A stretch of DNA of 64,000 nt from JAWKTV01 sp041398905. Its GTDB lineage: Bacteria > Planctomycetota > Planctomycetia > Planctomycetales > Planctomycetaceae. This document shows positions 57,254-64,000 of the stretch, piece by piece. Below the pieces are notes generated by a model, which was not told the origin of the DNA, did no database searches, and saw only the letters and a list, made by a program, of their open reading frames with translations. The position numbers were made by a program, and so were the translations under genes. Location: assembly GCA_041398905.1 (NCBI GenBank), contig JAWKTV010000015.1, positions 1 to 64,000 on the forward strand, written 5' to 3'. Numbering within the stretch: position 1 is the first letter of the stretch; each line of letters opens with the position of its first letter.

Positions 57254-60200
57254 TCACCTCTCGCCGGGCCTGCACCGACGCGCCACGACGCAACGTGTTG
57301 CAACTCGTTCGCACTTGGTGTGAGGCCGCTCGACCGCACTCCCCGGACCACTCGGCCTGCTCGGCACCAGTCGCTCACGCAATCGCGCGACGTCGGGATG
57401 GTCGTGGGCCAGTTTCTCCGCGGTCGTGAAGTGCTCGCGGGCCGCGGACAGGTCCCCCTGCTGCAAAGCGAGGTCCGCGAGTCCCACCATCGCTGCGAAC
57501 GACTCGTCGTCGAGCGCGAGCGCCCGCCGGAGTTCCACCTCGGCCGGCTCCAGTCGATTCAGCCCGAGATAGGCCCGGCCGAGCATGGCGCTGACCTTCG
57601 GCATCATCCAGGTCGATGAACAGCAGTTCGCGGGACCACAAGCGGGCCTGCTCGAAGTCGGACTTCGCCAGCGCGATCTGCGCGAGCTTGCGGCGAATGC
57701 CCGTGTTCTCGAAGTCGCGGCTCGCGTACTCCGCCAGCACGGGAACTGCCCGCTCGTCCTCTTTCAGCGTCAACAGGGTGACGGCAAGCCCCTTCCAGAA
57801 CGCATCCTCAACGGGAACCGTTCGACTCCCAGTTGAAACAGCTTCGCCGCCTGGTACTGCTCGTCGTTGTTGAACCTCTGCTCCGCCAGCATCGCCAGCA
57901 GGACGTTCGGCCGCTCGGCGTCGTGCACACTCCGCCAGCAGGTCAATCGCTTCGCCGCTGTCGCGCTCGTTCCAGCGCTGACGTCTGCGACCGTCGCGAG
58001 CGGCTCTGATGCGAGCGCGACGCCCCTGCTCGGCGGTCTCGACCGCGACGTCATGCTGATCGGCCCGCCACTGCGCCCCACGCCGGCCGGCCCGCAACGT
58101 CGCGTCGTCCGGTGCCGCGCATCAGCCTCCACCTGCAGCTCGTCCCGGTCGATCTCCGGCTCCGCCTGACTGACGCGAATCCGTTCAGCAAGCGCTCCAG
58201 CTCTTCGAAACCGACGATCGAACTCGGCCGCATCAGGTGACAAACCTCTTCAATCTTACTGGTGTCGACAGTCCGCGTGACATTCATCGGTTTGAACAGC
58301 ACTCCTCACCCCAGTGCCGCTCGATGAAGTCGGCGTACTGGCAGCGACAGTACGCCATGGTCCAGTCGTCGAGCCCCTCCGGTCGCTGGAAGCCGCTGTT
58401 GACCGTCTGCAGCGTGAAGACATCACCGGCTGGCACGCGATTGAGCAACAGCTTCTGCCATTGTTCGTTGAGGAGCGTCCCCTCCGTCCGCACCGCAAGC
58501 GCCTCGGTGTACCAGTGCGGCATATTGAAGTCCGTCTCCTGCAGCGTGAGGATGTGGACATACTCGTGCTTGAGAACGCGGCCCCAGTGGTAGGGCTCGT
58601 CGGTCGCCCGCGGCGACGCCAGCGCGACGATCACGCCGGTCGATGCGCCAATCGTCTGGATCCACGGCAGGCCGGTCATCCGCGCGCTGAACCACTGGTG
58701 AGCCGTCTGTCCCTTCGCGGAACTGTAGACTTCGAACTGTGTCGGCTGTGGCGGTTCGTACCCGTACACGGGGGCCAGCTCCGCATGGACTTCCTCCAGA
58801 TACTCGGCCATGTACGCGCCCAACTCCGCGTCACTCGCATCGACCCGGATGCTGAAGTGCTCGGTGCGGATCGTCTCGTATCCGTTCAGTACACCCAACA
58901 CCTTCCGCATGTTGCTGACTCGGACATGAAACGGGTCCGACTTGAACGCCTCGTCGAGTGTCGCTTCCGCCTCCGCGATCCGGCCGGTGCGCATGTACGT
59001 CAGCCCCAGACTCGTGTGCGGCCCCGACAGTTCGGGCATCACCTCAACCGCCAGCGTGAAGCACGCCTCCGCCAGCGCGTACTTGCGGCGCGCCTCGAAG
59101 AAATCTCCCAGATCGTTGAGAAACCGTCCCGGCCGTGGATTTCGGCTCGCCAGGTCCAGCACCAGTTGATCGAACTTGGAGGGGTCGCGGATCGAGAGTT
59201 GCCCCGCGGCGGGAATCGCGGCCAGCGTCGCTTGCAGGCGGTCCCTGGCGGGCAGCCCCGCCTCCAGCAGATGCGCCGCGGCCCGCGCAGCGAGCACTCC
59301 CTGATCGAACCGATTGATCGCCTCGGCCCGCTCGATGAATGGCACCGCGCCCGTCAGGTCGTCTGTCCGCAGCTCCACCTCCGCCCGCACAAGCAGCGCC
59401 GAGAGTTGACGCGGGTTGATCTCCAGAGATTTCGCCGCATGCTCGTCCGCCTCGTCGAGGTTCCCCTCCTGCAGCGCCAGCCGTCCCCGGGCCGCATGCA
59501 CTTCCGCAGCCAGCGGGTTGATGGCGAGCGCCGCTGCGAACTCTTCCTCCGCCTGCGGACGATTGTACTTCTCGAGCAGCAACTCACCCGAAAGCAGCGA
59601 CGTTCGCCAGTCCTGCGGGTCCGCCTTCAGGGCATCGGGACAGAGCGTGTTGATGACGAAGTGAAAGATCGACTGCACCCGCTTCCAGCGGGCGTACTCC
59701 AGCGAACCGGCCGCGACGTAGCGGAGCGTTCGGGCATCTTCGGGCTGCACGCGGTTGTAGTACCGCACGAACCAGCGGTACTGCTCGAGCGCGTCCTTCG
59801 ACTCGCCGGCTTCACGATGGAGATGCGCCAGCGTGATCCGCGCCCGCAGTGCGTCGGTGTCGCGCTGGATCGCTGCTTCCACCGACTGCTTCGCCGCCGC
59901 CCACGCGCCCGTGGCGAACTGCAGTTCCGCCAGCCGACCCCACAAATCGGCGTCGTCCCCGTTCGCCTCCAGCGCCTCACGAACGACGGAGACCGCCAGC
60001 TCCCACTCACCCGTCTCGGCGAAGACTTCGCTCAGCCCGATCGCCGCCTCTCGCCGATCCACCGGCTCGATCGTCCCGGTCAACAGCGACTCGTAATCCC
60101 CTTGCGCTTCGGCATAGCGGCCATGCTGCAAATGGTCACGAGCCGTCTCCAGCCGCTCGGCCACAGTCCCTCCAGCCGCGACAACGAACGCCGGCGAAAC

Positions 60201-60317
60201 TCCCAACAGCCAGGCGAGCAACAACGCGGCCACCCACCGGCTGGTGAACCCGCCACAGCCTCTATTCGCTTCGCGAACAGAGGTGCCCAACCTGCCGCTG
60301 GAAGAATCGCGGTTCAT
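57254..60317 (-). CDS. TPR protein with a HExxH peptidase (MA-like) domain, several frameshifts near the C-terminus
   Basis: The first two thirds (58284-60317) are open. A signal sequence (WVAALLLAWLLGVSPAFVVA) precedes about ten TPR-like repeats, for example EAQGDYESLLTGTIEPVDRR and EEEFAAALAINPLAAEVHAA. A peptidase domain follows: VLKHEYVHILTLQETDFNMP HWYTEALAV, with HEYVH and a downstream Glu 16 residues later, the gluzincin arrangement. After 58290 the frame changes repeatedly. SPDAAEFDRRFR, NDEQYQAAKLFQLGVERFP, AFWKGLAVTLLTLKEDERAV and AMLGRAYLGLNRLEPAEVEL show further TPRs to a stop at 57254. About 1020 residues. The ATG at 60317 is preferred over an in-frame GTG at 60326. Probably exported or membrane-anchored; substrate unknown. 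Confidence 0.78.
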
Positions 60318-60436
60318 ACCAACCACCCGTCGCTCTCAAGGCGAACAAACGCTCTCCAGTCCCCGCCCTTCACGAACCAACCCGGACGCAGCCAGTGCGA
60401 CCGGGTCGGTAATGACTCATGGCTCGAAGTTCCGTA

Positions 60437-61535
60437 TTACGGCGCTGGCGGCGGGGTTGGCGGGCCAAAGTAGCCCGCCAGTTGCGGCACTTGACCGGCC
60501 TGGGTCCAGCCACTCAATTGCGGACTCCACACGTGCGTTGTCGGCGTCAACTGGCCGGTCTGAATCGCCTGCAAGACCTGCTGATCATTGAACGGCCCCT
60601 GACTTTGACCGTTCACCGCGATGTGCCAGACGCTCGCGGGAGGCGGCGGGGGAGCCATCGGGCCGCCACTCATCGGGCCGGCACCCATCTGACCGCGCGC
60701 CATCTGGTTCGCCATCGCGAAGCCCACGCCCAGCCCGATGCCATCGGACGCACCGCCGCCGGGGTTCTCCGCGGCCGAAACCATCGCCTTGCCCATCTGG
60801 AACTGCTGATACGCCCCCAGGTCGCCAACGATCCCCATGCTGCTCCGCGTGTCGAGCGCCTTCTCGACATCCTCCGGCAGCGAGATGTTCACGATATTGA
60901 GCTGCGGGACATCAAGGCCATACTCGTCATCCACCCGCTCGCAAACCTCGGCCTTCAACTGGTTCGACAGGCTCGTGTAGTTCGACGCCAGGTCCAGCAC
61001 CGCGATCTTGGACTTGCCCAGCATATCCGCGAACGCCGTATTGATGATCGAACGCATCAGCTCGGTGATCTCGTCCGACTGAAATTCCTGATCAGTTCCA
61101 ATCAGCTCGCGCGCGCCTTCGCGTCCGCCGCGCGGGCGAATAGGTCCCGAACGCACGCACCCGCACCGGCCCGAAGTCGGCGTCACGCAGCATGATCGGG
61201 TTCGGCGTCCCCCACTTCAGCTCGGTGATCTGCCGCGTGCTGACGAAGTACACCTCGGCCTTGAACGGGCTGTCGAAACCGTGCTTCCAGCCTTGAATAG
61301 TCGACAAAATCGGCAGGTTGTCGGTCTTCAGCTCGTAGTGACCCGGATCGAAGGCGTCGGCGATTTGCCCGCGATGCACGAACACCGCCACCTGCCCCGG
61401 ACGCACGATCAGGTGGGCACCATTCTTGATCTGATTGTGGTAACGCGGAAACCGCCACGCGATCGTGTGCCGCGAATCATCGTCCCACTCGATGATGTCT
61501 ACCAATTCACCGCGAAGTTTGTCGAGCAGTCCCAT
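60437..61535 (-). CDS. SPFH-domain protein with a C-terminal GYF_2 domain, frameshifted
   Basis: The ATG at 61535 starts MGLLDKLRGELVDIIEWDDD SRHTIAWRFPRYHNQI, the opening of the bacterial SPFH family named after a lumpy-skin-disease-virus core protein. FVHRGQIADAFDPGHYELKT and ELKWGTPNPIMLRDADFGPV follow. The frame changes near 61140 (a GC-rich stretch), after which TDQEFQSDEITELMRSIINT and the rest of the SPFH domain (KAEVCERVDDEYGLDVPQLN) run to 60437. The tail contains a GYF_2 domain, WHIAVNGQSQGPFNDQQVLQ AIQTGQLTPTTHVWSPQLSG. About 365 residues. SPFH proteins form membrane-associated oligomers; the GYF_2 tail probably binds a partner. A Pro-rich segment links the two domains. Confidence 0.85.
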
Positions 61536-61954
61536 GATGATTCGTCGTCTCGTCTGCGGAGCTGGATATGTTGGGAAGTGACCGCGACGATTGTACGCGC
61601 CGATCGTTGGCAACTTCAATCGCCATCGCGCCGCGACCGCGGTCCCTTGGGCAGAACGTCGCGAACCCGGCTGCGGTTCAAACAATCCGGCGAGATTGGC
61701 GACGGCACGCGACGGCACGCGAAACGTGGGCGGCGCGAGAACTGCGTCCGCAGTCGACCATTGGTCGCGCGGTCACTCGCGAGCGACCGGCGGGCGACCA
61801 CCTGACTGCCTGCCGCGACGCGGCGCGCACGGGCTTCGCGAACTCGTCTTGAGCGCGGGATCCACAGGGCAATCGGCGAGCCTGTCCCGGAGTGAGGCAG
61901 CGCACACCACCCACCAGGGACGGACTCCCTGATGGGCTACTTGCGCGCGGTCGC

Positions 61955-63637
61955 TTACTTGCTGTAAAGCCCGCGGAGACCTTCCAGAATCGCGCTCGAG
62001 GCTCCGGTCGGCTCGTTGAACGACCAGATGTTATTGACGAGGTCGAACATCACGATGGCGACGACCGACAGGATCGCGGTCGAGACCAGCAGGCCCGCGA
62101 ACGTGCCGCCGCCCCACTCCTGCTCCACATATGCCGCGCCCGACGGGACCGCGAACTGTTGTCCGCCCGTCGACCCACCCTCGTCGAACACGTCTTCGTC
62201 GGCGTCGAAGACGTCGAGATCGTCCAGCTCGTCGTCCTCACCCAGAATGTCGTCCGCCACTTCCAGGTCGTCATCGCCGAACTCATCGTCGGCGAACGCG
62301 TCGTCGTCGGCCGACTCGTCGAGATCGAAGACGGCGTCGTCCATCACGTCCGAGTCTTCCGCGTCCGAGAGATCGAACACCGCCGTCTCATCGTCGCTGT
62401 CCTGCGTCACGGACTCCAGCTCGAACTCACTGTCGTCCGCGCCGAGACTGGGAATCTCGTAAGCCGTGTCATCGTCGTTCCCCTTGGCGGCGAGCATCAT
62501 CGGCGACGTCGCGCCGAACTCGTTCGAGTCCTCCAGCGAGATGCCGCTGTCCGCGATCGATTCCAGCGAAATCCCGCTGTCCGCCGCGGACTCCAGCGAG
62601 ATGCCGCTCTCGCCGGCGATGTCGAGGGTGATCCCCTCGTCGTCGTCAGCCACCAGGGCGACGCCGCTGTCATTCGGACCCTGCAACGAAATCCCGCTGT
62701 CACCCTGCAGCAGCATCGCGCTATCGTCGCCACCCAGCACAACGCCGCTCTCGTCGGACAGGACCGACGCCGCATCGTCATCGCCGGGCGTGAAGTCGAG
62801 CGCGATCGCGTCATCATCGTCCGACAGCAGCGCGACATCGCTGTCGCTGCCATGCTGGTCGGCGTCCGGCTTCACCAGCTTCACGTCGCTATCGCTGCCG
62901 GACTTCGGCGCGTCGGACACCAGGCGTACGTCGCTGTCGCTCGAATGCAGGTCATCGAACGCCAGCACCGGCATCTCGGCGCTGGACTCGCCGACGAGTT
63001 TCACGTCGCTGTCCGAATTCCCATCATCGCCAAGGTCGACCGGACGCACATCGCTGACCGAGTCCTTTAAACCCGCCCCGAAATCGCCACCCAGGAAGTC
63101 CTCGTCGTCTGCCCGCATCTCGATGTCGCTCTCCGACCCGCGGCCGGCATTGCCCATCACGGGGCGAACATCGCTGATCGACTCGTTCCCCGCCTTCGGC
63201 TGGAAAGCGTCCAGCGACTCGGAGCCGACCGGCGGCAGAGTGAGGTCATCCGGGAACGGCGCGGCGATCGAACTGCCCCCCCCCACCACTTGCACATCGC
63301 TGTCCGAGCCATCGTCGCCCAGATCGGCGAAATCGCCCATCAGCTTGACCTCGCTATCCGAGGTCTTGAGCGGATCGGGCTGCTGACGGATCACTGTCGC
63401 CTGCTCGCCAACCTCGTCCTCCATCCCGATCGCCGAGTCGCTCAGCAGTTGGATGTCGGGAGAGGAGTCCGCCTGACGGGACCGCAGCAGCGTCTGCACG
63501 TCCTCGTCGCGAAACTTCCAGGTACCACGATCGGCGAAGCCGCGAATCTCACCCTTCTCGCGCAGACGCACAAGCTCATCCGTCGCGAGGCCAAGCACGT
63601 CCGCCGCTTCTTCCAGGCTCAGGTATTTCTTAGACAT
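61955..63637 (-). CDS. Excisionase-type HTH protein with acidic Ser-Asp repeats and a C-terminal TM helix
   Basis: This 560-residue protein begins with a MerR/excisionase-like helix-turn-helix (KKYLSLEEAADVLGLATDEL VRLREKGEIRGFADRGTWKF, residues 1-50). Two repeat families follow. First come ten or so SDSDVKLV-type units (about 95-285) and then about seven DSGISLES-type units (about 290-380), separated by acidic linkers. A very acidic stretch (DDDAFADDEFGDDDLEVADD) leads to one membrane helix near the C-terminus (TFAGLLVSTAILSVVAIVMF, about 508-530). It looks like a tail-anchored protein with a cytoplasmic DNA-binding head. Similar proteins occur in planctomycetes without known function. The frame is intact. 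Confidence 0.8.
   Translation of the reverse strand: MSKKYLSLEEAADVLGLATDELVRLREKGEIRGFADRGTWKFRDEDVQTLLRSRQADSSPDIQLLSDSAIGMEDEVGEQATVIRQQPDPLKTSDSEVKLMGDFADLGDDGSDSDVQVVGGGSSIAAPFPDDLTLPPVGSESLDAFQPKAGNESISDVRPVMGNAGRGSESDIEMRADDEDFLGGDFGAGLKDSVSDVRPVDLGDDGNSDSDVKLVGESSAEMPVLAFDDLHSSDSDVRLVSDAPKSGSDSDVKLVKPDADQHGSDSDVALLSDDDDAIALDFTPGDDDAASVLSDESGVVLGGDDSAMLLQGDSGISLQGPNDSGVALVADDDEGITLDIAGESGISLESAADSGISLESIADSGISLEDSNEFGATSPMMLAAKGNDDDTAYEIPSLGADDSEFELESVTQDSDDETAVFDLSDAEDSDVMDDAVFDLDESADDDAFADDEFGDDDLEVADDILGEDDELDDLDVFDADEDVFDEGGSTGGQQFAVPSGAAYVEQEWGGGTFAGLLVSTAILSVVAIVMFDLVNNIWSFNEPTGASSAILEGLRGLYSK
62521..63372 (-). repeat. In-frame coding repeats (SDSDVKLV and DSGISLES families)
   Basis: The coding region for residues about 90-380 contains two sets of degenerate in-frame repeats. 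On the plus strand they are seen as repeated tcgctgtcgctg-like and gagatgccgctgtcc-like blocks at intervals of roughly 30-70 bp. They expand a Ser-Asp or Ser-Gly dipeptide followed by an alternating hydrophobic strand, as if each unit supplied one beta-strand. Confidence 0.6.
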
Positions 63638-64000
63638 GATCTCGCCGCTGTGATGGGAGTAGCCGTGATGGCGATCGCGGTGTGCCCTCCTGGCGCGTCG
63701 TTATCCCTGGCCAATCGGCCTGACAGTCCTCGCAATGTCCGTCGGGTTCCCGGAGCGATCCGCCCCTGCGAAACCAGACTGCCTCCGAAGCGAAGTGGTC
63801 TCCAACTCGATCGACCACAACAGCCAAGGTAATCCACAAGGTTTACCAGTTGGCAGACCATGCGGACTGTTCGGAAAGTGGAAGTCGAGCGGACCCCGTC
63901 GATTGTGGCGGCTGAGCAGACAGGCCAGCGCCAATGGGTGAACACCCGAAAAATCCAGCTAACTTCATTGTAGAAGTCGACGATCCCACTGCAACAGGTT
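63638..64000. other. Upstream region of the acidic HTH gene
   Basis: The 363 bases to the window edge contain the promoter at 63967-63994 and no supported gene. Short frames have no motif or ribosome binding site. Confidence 0.5.
63967..63994 (-). promoter_or_regulatory. Sigma70-type promoter near the window end
   Basis: Minus strand: TTGCAG (63989-63994), 16-bp spacer, TACAAT (63967-63972). It points toward the acidic HTH gene and would leave a leader of about 320 nt, unless a small gene intervenes. Confidence 0.5.

Noticed and set aside
58314..60473. A 719-residue open frame on the plus strand
   Set aside because: It is antisense to the TPR-metallopeptidase gene, whose minus-strand translation has a signal peptide, TPRs and HEYVH.
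61892..63070. A 392-residue plus-strand frame
   Set aside because: Antisense shadow of the acidic HTH repeat gene; its repeats are the mirror of the coding repeats.

Overview
The window looks like a chromosomal segment from a GC-rich planctomycete (Planctomycetota, probably Planctomycetaceae or a close relative). The evidence is the mix of families: DUF1552, DUF3500, DUF447, two secreted FG-GAP/VCBS proteins, a DUF1559-like protein, three proteins that start with the same two-CxxC zinc ribbon, an acidic repeat protein with an excisionase-like HTH, and a repeat-rich secretin. Kdo transferase (waaA) indicates an LPS-type envelope. No tRNA, rRNA, CRISPR array, insertion sequence or phage gene was recognised.

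Layout. 1-159 is the tail of a DUF1080-like hydrolase. 300-5.4 kb (minus) holds dinB-like, rplQ, rpoA, rpsK, rpsM and rpmJ, with a good promoter upstream, then a planctomycete protein of unknown function with its own promoter. 5.7-10.4 kb (plus) has two polytopic membrane proteins, both frameshifted, around a DUF374 acyltransferase. 11-14.2 kb has prfA, an FG-GAP protein and DUF447. 14.3-19.7 kb is a block of exported proteins with many frameshifts: a cysteine-rich tandem-repeat protein, a Gly/Pro-rich lipoprotein, a DUF3500 protein and a hypothetical. 19.7-26.4 kb has nnrD, a zinc-ribbon/RDD protein, a lipoprotein, an FG-GAP protein and a parvulin lipoprotein. 26.9-31.3 kb is one very long secretin. 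31.5-35 kb has an MBL-rhodanese fusion, recA and a bifunctional nuclease. 35.6-43.8 kb has a zinc-ribbon protein, a LolD/MacB-type ABC ATPase, ftsH, DUF1552, hisS and yacG. 43.8-51.8 kb has a TIM-barrel epimerase, an old-yellow-enzyme, waaA, a membrane P-loop ATPase, thiL and a PIG-L deacetylase. 52.5-64 kb has a zinc-ribbon/DUF1559-like protein, a PEGA lipoprotein, an SGNH hydrolase, a membrane protein/DUF4129 pair, a TPR-metallopeptidase, an SPFH-GYF protein and the acidic HTH repeat protein.

Many genes are interrupted by single-base frame changes, most of them equivalent to one missing base and several beside G/C runs. Because the same change hits likely housekeeping genes (thiL, the lolD-like gene), read errors in the assembly are the simplest explanation; true decay is possible in the 16-19.7 kb block. 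Broken genes are annotated as one reconstructed locus each.

The genes do not form one pathway. The window combines core information processing (ribosome, RNA polymerase, RF1, RecA, HisRS, FtsH) with planctomycete envelope and secretome functions. The least explained items are the cysteine-rich repeat protein, a dispersed 110-bp repeat pair, the acidic HTH-membrane repeat protein and the membrane P-loop ATPase.
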